From positions 62,001 to 126,000 of the forward strand of contig NZ_RRZK01000027.1 of NCBI RefSeq assembly GCF_004348895.1: a stretch of 64,000 nt of DNA, in the 5' to 3' direction. Below, piece by piece: positions 25,615 to 33,873 of the stretch (its first letter is position 1; each line of letters opens with the position of its first letter). The stretch comes from Pseudomonas vancouverensis (GTDB taxonomy: Bacteria > Pseudomonadota > Gammaproteobacteria > Pseudomonadales > Pseudomonadaceae). Under the pieces are notes generated by a model, which did no database searches, was not told where the DNA came from, and saw only the letters and a list, made by a program, of their open reading frames with translations. The position numbers and the translations under genes were made by a program.

Positions 25615-26874
25615 ATGGCCATTGACTTTAGTCTGACAGACACACAACTAAAAACCCGCGAGGCGATGCGCGAATTCTCCCGTCAATATTTGTCAAAAGT
25701 TGAAAAAACCATCGCGCCATTTAAAACACCGGAAGAGCGGGTCAAGGCGATCCAGCCGTTCTTTCAAAAGATGGTTCAGGCCGGCTTCCTCAAATCCATT
25801 ATTCCGGAGCGCGATGGCGGTACTTATCAGGGCTTGCTGGATCTGGTGGTCTGCGGCGAGGAAGCCTCGGTCGGTGACGTCAACGTCAGTTGTGCGTTGT
25901 TTTCCTGCGGCTTGGGGCTGTCGCCGATCATCTCCCACGGCACCCCGGAGCAGCGGGCGAAATTCCTCAAGCCTTTCCTCGCCAATGACGGTGCGCCCCT
26001 GGCCGCGCTGGCCTTCAGCGAAGCCGGCGGCACGGCGAACTTCGATGACCCGGACCCGCAAGCGGGTACCCGCACCGTGGCCTACCGCGACGGCGACGAA
26101 TGGGTGATCAGCGGCAACAAGTTCTTCATCACCAACGGCTGGGGCTGGGAAGGTGAAGGCGCTGACCTGTTCGTGGTCTCAGCGCGCACCGACCTGAGCG
26201 TCCCGTCTGCCGATTCGCTGGCGGTGTTTGCCGTGCCGCGCCCGAGCAAAGGCTTGTCGTTCGGCAAGTCGCTGGAAACCATGGGCCACCGCGCCACGCC
26301 TTCACCGCGCCTGACCTTCGATGAGGTGCGAGTGCCGCTGGATCACATGATCGGCAAACCCGGCGATGGCGTGGCGATCCTGGCGCAGACCTTCGCCTGG
26401 TCGGGCGTGGGTGTCGCGGCGGAAGCCGTCTGTGTGATGCGCCAGGCCTTCGAAGCGGCCCTGCACTTTGCCAGGACCGACTGTCGCAATGGCTCAAAAC
26501 CGATCATTGCGCACCAGAACGTCGGCTACATGCTCGCCGACATCAAGATGCGCCTGGAAGCGGCCCGCTACCTGACCTGGAAAGCCGCCCACTACTTCGA
26601 TCAAACCGGCGGGGCCGGCACCGAGCTGGCGGTGATGGCCAAGGTTTACTGCTCGGAACAGGCGGTGCAGGTGGTCTATGACGCCATGCGCATCGTCGGC
26701 ATCGAGAGTTATGCCGATGAGCTGCCTTTCACCCGTCTGTTGCAGGACGCCATGGCGTTCCCGCTGTACGACGGCGGCAACATGGGCATTCGCAGGCGGG
26801 AGCTTCACAAGATGCTGCAGGGCGCCGACTATGATCCGCTCGCGGCCAGCGAAGGTCGCGTGGGGTTTGCTTAA
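25615..26874 (+). CDS. Acyl-CoA dehydrogenase family protein
   Basis: This is a 419-residue flavoprotein of the acyl-CoA dehydrogenase family. The N-terminal helical domain begins FSLTDTQLKTREAMREF. ALAFSEAGGTANFDDPDP and FFITNGWGWEGEGADLFVV form the FAD-binding middle. The C-terminal helices run to YDGGNMGIRRRELHKML. The catalytic glutamate of medium-chain enzymes (YEG-type motif) appears as Asp here (YDGG), so a different substrate, or an oxygenase or nitroalkane-oxidase-like chemistry, is possible. It is followed 26 bases later by a tautomerase gene, presumably in one operon. Confidence 0.85.
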   Translation: MAIDFSLTDTQLKTREAMREFSRQYLSKVEKTIAPFKTPEERVKAIQPFFQKMVQAGFLKSIIPERDGGTYQGLLDLVVCGEEASVGDVNVSCALFSCGLGLSPIISHGTPEQRAKFLKPFLANDGAPLAALAFSEAGGTANFDDPDPQAGTRTVAYRDGDEWVISGNKFFITNGWGWEGEGADLFVVSARTDLSVPSADSLAVFAVPRPSKGLSFGKSLETMGHRATPSPRLTFDEVRVPLDHMIGKPGDGVAILAQTFAWSGVGVAAEAVCVMRQAFEAALHFARTDCRNGSKPIIAHQNVGYMLADIKMRLEAARYLTWKAAHYFDQTGGAGTELAVMAKVYCSEQAVQVVYDAMRIVGIESYADELPFTRLLQDAMAFPLYDGGNMGIRRRELHKMLQGADYDPLAASEGRVGFA

Positions 26875-26900
26875 CAGCGTCTTTTTAAAGGAGTTCAGCC

Positions 26901-27101
26901 ATGCCTTTCGTCAACGTCAGAGTCACGCCGGGAATCACCCGGGAGCAAAAAGCCGAGGTCATTCGCGAGATCACCGACACCTTGCAACGGGTGCTGGGCA
27001 AAGACCCGTCGCTGACCCATATCGTCATCGATGAGGTGAACCCTGATAACTGGGGCCACGGTGGTTCGACTGTCACGCAGTTGCTGGAGCAGGCACCCTG
27101 A
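26901..27101 (+). CDS. 4-oxalocrotonate tautomerase family enzyme
   Basis: This 66-residue protein begins MPFVNVRVTPGITREQKAEV. After loss of Met, Pro1 is the catalytic base, and the usual tautomerase core TDTLQRVLGKDPSLTHIVIDEV follows. Such enzymes convert enol and keto forms of small acids in aromatic or related catabolism and act as hexamers in the cytosol. GGAG is placed well before the ATG. It is coupled to the acyl-CoA dehydrogenase. Confidence 0.9.
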   Translation: MPFVNVRVTPGITREQKAEVIREITDTLQRVLGKDPSLTHIVIDEVNPDNWGHGGSTVTQLLEQAP

Positions 27102-27116
27102 TTTCGAGAGGGTTGT

Positions 27117-28013
27117 TCAAAGACCATGCACTGCGCGCAGGTCTTCGATAAAGGCCCGCACCGCTTCACTTTGAGGCTGGCCGATGTGAGTGATCAGGCT
27201 GTGTTGCAACTCATAGTGAAGCGCTTCGGGTTGCAGGATGCACATCTTGCCGGCGTCCAGCCAGGGTTGCGCGTAGTGCACTGGCAGATAACCCAGGTGG
27301 GTGCCGGCGAGGATCGCGTGCAGCACCGCTTCCACATGGTGCGCGGTGGCCGAAGCCCGCTCAGGCGCCGGGGGCTGCAACAGGTCGGCGGGCAGGAAGC
27401 CGTACTTGATCCAGTCGCACGAGCGTAGCTGTTCCAGGCTCGGCTGGGCAGTGGCAAATAGTGGGTGGAGATGGCCGCAGAACACCGCGACCTCTTCGCT
27501 GTACAGCGGTTGGTAATCGAGGGTCGGCAGGGAACGGCCGAAGTAGGACACCGCCAGGTCGAGCTGGCCGTCGATGACCGCCAGCTCCAGTTCGGTCGGG
27601 GAGTTGACGAAGACATGCAGGTGCACATCGTGCTCGCGCTGGTAAAAACGATTGATCGCGGCGTCAATATGCGCCCGGGGCAAGGTCGCGATGTTGTCGG
27701 CCAGGCCCAGGTAGACGTCACCGACCAGGCGCCCGGCCAGGCTCTGGGCGTCACTGCGGAAAACATCGAGGGCACCAAACAGTTGCGTGGCGGACTCAAG
27801 GATCTTCTGGCCTTTCTCGGTCAGGCGAAAACCGCCCTTGCCGCGCTCGCAGACGCGATAGCCCAGGCGTTTTTCCAGGCTGGAAATCTGCATGCTGATG
27901 TTCGACTGGCTCATGTTCAACTCCGCTTGCGCGGAAGTAAAACCACCACACTTAACCACCACGGAGAAGATACGCAATAAACGCAAATCCATGTCCGTCA
28001 CATTTCTAAGCAT
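27117..28013 (-). CDS. LysR-family regulator
   Basis: This is a 298-residue LysR protein. The N-terminal helix-turn-helix is TSAQAELNMSQSNISMQISS (about 25-44), followed by the effector domain from residue 90. AGGAG lies five bases before the chosen ATG. It is divergent from the NCS1 permease gene, with a 156-base shared control region, and converges on the tautomerase gene. It probably controls the permease and perhaps the acyl-CoA dehydrogenase operon. Confidence 0.9.
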   Translation of the reverse strand: MLRNVTDMDLRLLRIFSVVVKCGGFTSAQAELNMSQSNISMQISSLEKRLGYRVCERGKGGFRLTEKGQKILESATQLFGALDVFRSDAQSLAGRLVGDVYLGLADNIATLPRAHIDAAINRFYQREHDVHLHVFVNSPTELELAVIDGQLDLAVSYFGRSLPTLDYQPLYSEEVAVFCGHLHPLFATAQPSLEQLRSCDWIKYGFLPADLLQPPAPERASATAHHVEAVLHAILAGTHLGYLPVHYAQPWLDAGKMCILQPEALHYELQHSLITHIGQPQSEAVRAFIEDLRAVHGL

Positions 28014-28169
28014 GGCAACTCCTGAGCAATCAGCAATAAACGGACAGGGATAATCCGGCAACATTCAACGACATGTTTATAACAGTGTCAACACGCCTTT
28101 TTATATAAGGCGGGCAACTTCGTGCTGCGCAAAAAGCTTCTAGAACAACAACTAAAAATGAGGTTCAAC

Positions 28170-29597
28170 ATGGCCACACCACAGAACAATGAAACGGGGC
28201 GTCCAAAAATAGAAGTTCGCTCCATTGACTATATCCCGCGAAATGAACGCCACGGCAAAGTCTGGCACCAGGGCCCGTTCTGGTTTTCCGGCAATTTTGT
28301 GATCATGACCATGATCATCGGGTTTATCGGCCCATCGATGGGCCTGAGTACCCTGTATTCGGTCCTGGCCATTGCCCTGGGTGTCGGTTTTGGCACCTTC
28401 TTCATGGCCTTCCATGCCAATCAGGGACCGACCATGGGCCTGCCGCAGATGATCCAGTCCCGTGCCCAGTTCGGCATGCGCGGAGCCATCCTGCCGTTTG
28501 CCGCGGTGATCTTCTGCTACATCGGTTTCAACGTGTTCAACGTCATCCTCGCCACCGATGCCGTGCAAACAGTGGTCCCCGGGGTGCGTGAGCCCTGGTA
28601 TCTGCTCTGGGTTGGCGCGGCGGCGTTACTCGCGGTGATCGGCCATGACCTGCTGCACACCGTACAGCGCTGGCTGAGTTACCTGATCATCGCCGTCTAC
28701 AGCCTGATGACCGTCGCCGCCCTACTGACGCTGCACGCGGATGCCGCGCTGACCGCGACGCACTTCAACCTCGATGCCTTTCTCGTGCAACTGGGCGCTG
28801 CCGCCGGTTACCAGATCAGTTATTCGGTGTACGTCTCCGACTACTCGCGTTACCTGCCCCACGACACGCCAATGCGCAAGATCGTCTGGTGGACCTACCT
28901 CGGCGCGGCGTGTTCGGCGCTGTGGCTGATGTCCCTCGGTGCGCTGATCGGCTCGGCCATCCCGGAACCGAATGCGATCGGCAGCCTGCGTCAGGTCGGC
29001 AATCAGTTCATCAACGGCTTCGGCACCTTCACCGTGCTGATTTCCCTGCCGACCCTGATCGGCATCATGGCCGTCAACTTCTACGGCGCCATGCTGACCG
29101 GCATCAGTGCCCTGGATGCATTCCGCAAAGTCGCGCCGACCCTGCGTAGTCGCATCGCGGGCATCGGCATCACCGCGCTGATCGTGTTTGCCATTGCCCT
29201 GGCCATTCCGCAGCAGTACCTGGCCACCTTCAACACCTTCATCTTGCTGATCCTGTACTTCCTGATCCCGTGGACGGCGGTGAACCTGGTGGACTTCTAT
29301 TTCGTGCGCAAGGGCCACTATGCGATCAGCGAAATCTTCAACCCTGACGGCATCTATGGCCTGTGGTCGCGCCCGGGGTTGCTCGCCTGGTTTGCCGGGT
29401 TGCTGGCGATGGTGCCTTTCATGTCCCTGAGCTTCTATACCGGGCCGATCGCCCAAGCCCTCGGTGGCGCCGACATCGCCTTCATCATCGGCCTGCCGGT
29501 CTCCGGCTTCGGCTACTGGTTGCTGACCCGCCACCTGCAGGCCGCCAACGAGACGCAGGTGATCCTGGCCAGCGAAAAAATCCTCGAACAAGCCTGA
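28170..29597 (+). CDS. NCS1-family permease (purine/cytosine permease type)
   Basis: This is a 475-residue membrane protein with about 12 helices. It contains GFIGPSMGLSTLYSVLAIA, NQGPTMGLPQMIQSRAQFG and QISYSVYVSDYSRYLP, all typical of cytosine/purine and related NCS1 symporters. It imports a nucleobase, hydantoin, vitamin or similar ring compound with a cation. GAGG precedes the chosen ATG at 28170. A GTG at 28122 and an ATG at 28158 are less well supported. It is controlled, I infer, by the divergent LysR protein. Confidence 0.88.
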   Translation: MATPQNNETGRPKIEVRSIDYIPRNERHGKVWHQGPFWFSGNFVIMTMIIGFIGPSMGLSTLYSVLAIALGVGFGTFFMAFHANQGPTMGLPQMIQSRAQFGMRGAILPFAAVIFCYIGFNVFNVILATDAVQTVVPGVREPWYLLWVGAAALLAVIGHDLLHTVQRWLSYLIIAVYSLMTVAALLTLHADAALTATHFNLDAFLVQLGAAAGYQISYSVYVSDYSRYLPHDTPMRKIVWWTYLGAACSALWLMSLGALIGSAIPEPNAIGSLRQVGNQFINGFGTFTVLISLPTLIGIMAVNFYGAMLTGISALDAFRKVAPTLRSRIAGIGITALIVFAIALAIPQQYLATFNTFILLILYFLIPWTAVNLVDFYFVRKGHYAISEIFNPDGIYGLWSRPGLLAWFAGLLAMVPFMSLSFYTGPIAQALGGADIAFIIGLPVSGFGYWLLTRHLQAANETQVILASEKILEQA

Positions 29598-29617
29598 TTC
29601 GAGCCCGCCCCCGCTCT

Positions 29618-29647
29618 AACCCGTGTGTTCAGGCAAACACACGGGTT
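29618..29647 (+). terminator. Terminator hairpin after the NCS1 permease
   Basis: AACCCGTGTGTT and AACACACGGGTT form a perfect 12-bp stem with a six-base loop, 20 bases past the stop codon. No T run follows. Confidence 0.65.
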
Positions 29648-29681
29648 GCCCGACTTTGCTGGTCATGTGCGCCAGAGTCCC

Positions 29682-29687
29682 TATAAT
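29682..29687 (+). promoter_or_regulatory. Candidate -10 box of the phosphonate transporter operon
   Basis: A perfect TATAAT lies 95 bases before the binding-protein start. No clear -35 box stands at the ideal distance (TTGCTG is 20 bases upstream), and I see no good Pho box in this gap. Confidence 0.35.
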
Positions 29688-29782
29688 CGCGACGTTTTCG
29701 TCTACCCTCACGAAGCGTCGTGCAGCAATCAGCGTGTGCGGGGCGCATCGACATTTTTCCGCTATTGAACCGGAGAACTTCC

Positions 29783-30634
29783 ATGCTCAAACGTACCCTG
29801 GCCCTGGCCGTCGGCCTGACCTTGTCCCTTTCCACCCTGCTGGCACAGGCTGCCGAGACCCTCAAGGTCAGCGCCATTCCCGATGAAGCCCCGACCGAAC
29901 TGCTGCGCAAATTCAAGCCGCTGGGCGAGTACCTGGAAAAACAGCTGGGCATGAAAGTCGAATTCGTCCCGGTGTCCGACTATCCGGCGGTGGTTGAAGC
30001 GCTGGCCACCGACCGCATCGACATGGCCTGGCTGGGCGGCTTCACCTTTGTCCAGGCACGCTTGAAAACCGGCAATGCCATTCCCCTGGTGCAGCGTGAG
30101 CAGGACGCCCAGTTCACCAGCAAATTCATCACTGCCGACCCGGCCGTGCACTCACTCAAGGACCTCAAGGGCAAGTCGTTTGCCTTCGGTTCGGTGTCGT
30201 CGACCTCCGGCAGCCTGATGCCGCGCTACTTCATGCTGCAGGACGGGATCAAGCCGGAAGACTATTTCAGCCGCGTCGGTTACTCCGGCGCCCACGACGC
30301 CACCGTCGCCTGGGTGCAGGCCGGTAAGGTCGATGCCGGTGTGCTGAACGCCAGCGTCTGGGAAAAACTGGTCGCCGCCGGCAAGGTCGACACCGACAAG
30401 GTCAAGGTCTTCGCCACCACCCCGGCCTACTACGACTATAACTGGACCGTGCGCGGCACCCTCGACCCGGCGCTGGCGGCGAAGATCAAGGCGGCCTTCC
30501 TCGCCCTCGATCCGGCCAAGCCCGAAGACAAGGCGATTCTCGACCTGCAGGCGGCCAGCCGTTTCATCGAGACCAAGCCTGAAAACTACAAGGGCATCGA
30601 GGAAGCCGCACGCGCTGCCGACCTGCTCAAATGA
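29783..30634 (+). CDS. Phosphonate/phosphite ABC importer, binding protein (PhnD-like)
   Basis: This is a 283-residue exported binding protein. The signal peptide is cut near AQA-AETLK. LKVSAIPDEAPTELLRKFKPLG, DRIDMAWLGGFTFVQA, and FAFGSVSSTSGSLMPRYFML are the PhnD/PtxB family pattern that holds the phosphonate or phosphite group. CGGAG is placed before the ATG. The stop overlaps the ATPase start (ATGA). Confidence 0.9.
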   Translation: MLKRTLALAVGLTLSLSTLLAQAAETLKVSAIPDEAPTELLRKFKPLGEYLEKQLGMKVEFVPVSDYPAVVEALATDRIDMAWLGGFTFVQARLKTGNAIPLVQREQDAQFTSKFITADPAVHSLKDLKGKSFAFGSVSSTSGSLMPRYFMLQDGIKPEDYFSRVGYSGAHDATVAWVQAGKVDAGVLNASVWEKLVAAGKVDTDKVKVFATTPAYYDYNWTVRGTLDPALAAKIKAAFLALDPAKPEDKAILDLQAASRFIETKPENYKGIEEAARAADLLK

Positions 30635-31428
30635 CCTTGCAGTTGAATCAGGTCAGCCTCACGCACGCCAATGGCGTGCGTGCGCTGCAGCAGTTGGACC
30701 TGCACATCGGTGCGGCTGAACAGGTCGCCATCATCGGACCGTCCGGTGCCGGCAAGTCGAGCCTGCTCAATGTGCTGGCCACCGCCCTGCGCCCGGACAG
30801 CGGTTCGATCGAGGCGCTCGGCGAACCGGCCTGGGCACTGTCCGCTCGCCAGCGCCAGCGCCTGCGCGCGCGCATTGGCCTGGTGCATCAGGCGCCGCCT
30901 TTGCCACCGCGTCAGCGCGTGATCACGGCGGTGCTCGCGGGCAAGCTCGGGCAATGGAGTTTTGCCAAAAGCCTGCTCAACCTGCTGCACCCACTGGATG
31001 TACCCGGTGCACGGGCGGCGCTGCTCAAGCTCGACCTCGGTGACAAGCTGTTCGCCCAGTGCCAGCAACTCTCCGGCGGCCAACTGCAACGGGTGGGCAT
31101 TGCCCGGGTGCTGTATCAGTCGCCCGAGGTGCTGCTGGCCGATGAACCGGTCTCGGCGATGGACCCGGTGCTGGCCGGGCACACCCTGTCGGTGCTCTGC
31201 CGGCATGCCAGCGAACACCGGGTGACCCTGGTCGCCAGCCTGCACGCGGTGGACCTGGCCCTGGCGCACTTCTCGCGGATCATCGGCCTGCGTGAAGGGC
31301 AAATCCTCTTCGACCTGCCCGCCGCTGAAGTCGACCACGATCTGCTCGACAGGCTCTACGCCAACGAACAACTGCAATCCCCGCCTGCACCCGTGGTGCC
31401 TTTGCACGTGCAGATTCCGCGATGCTGA
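30631..31428 (+). CDS. Phosphonate/phosphite ABC importer, ATPase (PhnC-like)
   Basis: This 265-residue ATPase has Walker A GPSGAGKSS, signature LSGGQLQRVGIARVL, Walker B VLLADEPVSAMDP, and the switch ASLHAVDLAL. The histidine of the switch is followed by AVDLA, as in PhnC. It drives import through the two permeases downstream. It overlaps the first permease by seven bases. Confidence 0.9.
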   Translation: MTLQLNQVSLTHANGVRALQQLDLHIGAAEQVAIIGPSGAGKSSLLNVLATALRPDSGSIEALGEPAWALSARQRQRLRARIGLVHQAPPLPPRQRVITAVLAGKLGQWSFAKSLLNLLHPLDVPGARAALLKLDLGDKLFAQCQQLSGGQLQRVGIARVLYQSPEVLLADEPVSAMDPVLAGHTLSVLCRHASEHRVTLVASLHAVDLALAHFSRIIGLREGQILFDLPAAEVDHDLLDRLYANEQLQSPPAPVVPLHVQIPRC

Positions 31429-32249
31429 AGCACGACAGCCGCGACCCGGCCACTGTCCCGCGCCTGCTGCTCGCGCTGTTGGCGCTGGCCTTGCTCTGGC
31501 CGGGTATCCGCTTGAGCGAACTGGACCTTGGCGTGCTGCTCAAGGCCGACAGCCAGAGCGAGATGGGTCGCTTTGTCGCTACCTTCTGGCCACCGGCCCA
31601 TGGCGAAGAATTCCTGCAACTGCTGTGGCAAGCCACCTTGCAGACCCTGGCGATTGCCACCGCCGGCATGGCCTTGGCCCTGTTGTTGGCGGTGCCCGCG
31701 AGCCTGCTGGCCAGTCGCGCGTTGTCGCTGTCGGCCGCCTCGCGCAGTGGTCGCCCAAGCGCCTTGGGCCGCTTGCTACGTTGGCCGGTACGCGGCCTGT
31801 TGATCTTCCTGCGCAGCGTGCCGGAAATCGTCTGGGCCTTGCTGTTCGTGCGCGCCGTCGGCCTCGGCCCGACCGCCGGAGTGCTGGCGATTGCCATCAC
31901 CTACAGCGGCATGCTCGGCAAGGTCTACGCGGAAATCTTCGAGTCGGTCGACCAACGCCCCGCCCACGCCCTGATGCAGGCCGGTAGTGGACGCTTGGCT
32001 GCGTTCTGCTACGGCATCCTGCCCAATGTCGCCGCCGAACTGCTGTCATACACCGTGTACCGCTGGGAATGCGCGATACGCGCCTCGGTGGTCATGGGTT
32101 TTGTCGGCGCCGGCGGCCTGGGCCAGCAGATCGACCTGTCGTTGCGCATGTTCGCCGGCGGTGAGGTGGCGAGCATGTTGCTGACCTTCTTCGTGCTCGT
32201 GCTGCTTGCCGACCAGATCAGCCGTCTCCTGCGCTGGAGGTTTGCATGA
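31422..32249 (+). CDS. Phosphonate/phosphite ABC importer, permease 1 (PhnE-like)
   Basis: This is a 275-residue inner-membrane permease with about six helices. FLRSVPEIVWALLFVRAVGLGP and the loop ESVDQRPAHALMQAGSGRLA are typical of PhnE. YGILPNVAAELLSYTVYRWE and VVMGFVGAGGLGQQID follow. It pairs with permease 2 to form the channel. Confidence 0.9.
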   Translation: MLKHDSRDPATVPRLLLALLALALLWPGIRLSELDLGVLLKADSQSEMGRFVATFWPPAHGEEFLQLLWQATLQTLAIATAGMALALLLAVPASLLASRALSLSAASRSGRPSALGRLLRWPVRGLLIFLRSVPEIVWALLFVRAVGLGPTAGVLAIAITYSGMLGKVYAEIFESVDQRPAHALMQAGSGRLAAFCYGILPNVAAELLSYTVYRWECAIRASVVMGFVGAGGLGQQIDLSLRMFAGGEVASMLLTFFVLVLLADQISRLLRWRFA

Positions 32250-33013
32250 ACCGCCTGCTCAACCTCGTACTGATCCTGGGCATCGGCGCCGCCGTGATCG
32301 CCTCGTTCAGCTATCTGGGCATTGATCTTGACGCGCTGGGCAGCCACGACAACCTGAAGCAGATGGGTGCCTATGCGCTGCGCTTCTTGAGCCCGGATTT
32401 GAGCGCAACGCACCTGCAAGCCATCGGCCGAGGCGCGATGGAAACCCTGGCCATGTCGGCACTCGGCACCTTGCTCGCTGCGGTGTTCGGCCTGCTCCTG
32501 GCGTTGCCGGCGGCCGGGCGATTCGGTGGCTGGCTGCAGGCCGCCGCGCGCCTGCTGCTCAACGGCCTGCGAGCCATTCCGGAACTGGTGTGGGCGGCGC
32601 TGATGGTGTTCGCCGCCGGCCTCGGCCCGAACGCCGGCACCCTGGCCCTGGCCATGCACACCACCGGCGTCCTCGGTCGCCTGTTCGCCGAAGCCCTGGA
32701 AAACACCCCGGCAGAACCGGCCCAGGCCATTCGTTTACAGGGCGGCAACGTGGTCTGGGCGTTCTGCTACGGCACCCTGCCCAACCTGTTCCCGCAGTTG
32801 CTGGCGTACATCCTCTACCGTTGGGAAAACAACATCCGCATGGCCAGCGTCCTCGGCTTCGTCGGCGCCGGTGGCTTGGGGCAGATGCTCTACGTCAGCC
32901 TCAGCCTGTTCCAGGAGGCACGGGCCAGCACCATCATTCTGGCGATGTTGCTGTTGGTGTTTGCGGTTGATGGCCTGAGTAGCTGGAGTCGGCAGCGCTG
33001 GGTCAAGGCGTGA
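32246..33013 (+). CDS. Phosphonate/phosphite ABC importer, permease 2 (PhnE-like)
   Basis: This 255-residue permease is similar to the one before it: NGLRAIPELVWAALMVFAAG, ENTPAEPAQAIRLQGG, and FVGAGGLGQMLYVSLS. Its ATG overlaps the stop of permease 1 (ATGA). A two-permease set means a heterodimeric channel, as in htx-type systems, rather than a single PhnE homodimer. No C-P lyase, phosphite dehydrogenase or hydrolase gene follows within the window. Confidence 0.9.
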   Translation: MNRLLNLVLILGIGAAVIASFSYLGIDLDALGSHDNLKQMGAYALRFLSPDLSATHLQAIGRGAMETLAMSALGTLLAAVFGLLLALPAAGRFGGWLQAAARLLLNGLRAIPELVWAALMVFAAGLGPNAGTLALAMHTTGVLGRLFAEALENTPAEPAQAIRLQGGNVVWAFCYGTLPNLFPQLLAYILYRWENNIRMASVLGFVGAGGLGQMLYVSLSLFQEARASTIILAMLLLVFAVDGLSSWSRQRWVKA

Positions 33014-33873
33014 GGCGCGATTGCGTGGACCTGCACATTCGATTGCATTCGAGTTGATCAGGCAGGTCAATGCGCAATCGGTCGAGCATTAATCTGGATC
33101 GATCAAGCATCGATCAAGAGAGCTGCTTATCGATTAATGACTCCCGGATTTTGATGCGAATCTCACGATTGAAAAGTCATCGACAAGATGCCAGCGCCCC
33201 GAGCAAAGGCTCAGTCTAGTCCGTTCAAACCAAGCCCGCGCTCATTAAGCTGTAAACGCTTTGATTGAAGTTTGGCGCGAATTGGTGGACTGCGGAATTC
33301 AATAACTCTGCGCAATACGCCAGCCTCATTAGTGGCTCAGTCACTGGCTCAAGTGCAACTAGAGAGGCGAACATCAGCACACCAATTCAATAAACGTGCA
33401 TTGACAGGTCCTCTCACTCTGTTGACGAAAGCGCCTGTTTCACCAGCACCACAAGTGCCACTATTTTAGTATTATGAAACAACTAGAAATACTTATTCTC
33501 GGTCTAAATAAGTTGCACGACTGCGTATCCTTACTAGGCTCTTGCTAGTCATGGCTGGCTTGGGCACAAGCTTATACGGCCTACTCTCGCAAGCTCGAGA
33601 CGACTCCTAAAAACCATTAGCCGCGTAAATACCGGGATTTTTTTATTCAACATTGGGACAGCTCAACAACTTAAACCCGCACAGGTAAAAGGTGTTTTAT
33701 TTGCGTAGCAGAAACACAAATAACGCGACACGCGGGAGAGGTCTCCACTCAGATTACAGAAGCATTACCGTCCGGTTAACCCCCGAAATCCCTCTTTGTG
33801 AAGAGAGATGACTAGACGTAACGCTGGCAGTTGCCTTGAAAGGTACGGCGCATCAAGTAAGAAGGAGCTTTAC
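33014..33873. other. Large intergenic region before the alkylsulfatase gene
   Basis: About 860 bases, distinctly more AT-rich than the flanks, hold no convincing gene. The only ORF over 60 codons (33272-33469) has no ribosome site or domain. The region includes a helical-phase direct repeat inside an inverted repeat (33087-33139) and a run of seven T near 33641-33647. It probably holds the complex promoter of the alkylsulfatase gene and perhaps an untranslated leader or small RNA. Confidence 0.4.
33087..33139. repeat. Nested repeats, possible regulator binding site
   Basis: CATTAATC (33087-33094) and GATTAATG (33132-33139) form an inverted repeat. Inside it ATCGATCAAG occurs twice, at 33098-33107 and 33109-33118, with a period of 11 bases (one DNA turn). 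This layout suits a dimeric or stacked transcription factor. Confidence 0.4.

Noticed and set aside
33272..33469. 65-codon ORF in the large gap before the alkylsulfatase gene
   Set aside because: No ribosome site or recognisable feature; more likely non-coding control DNA.
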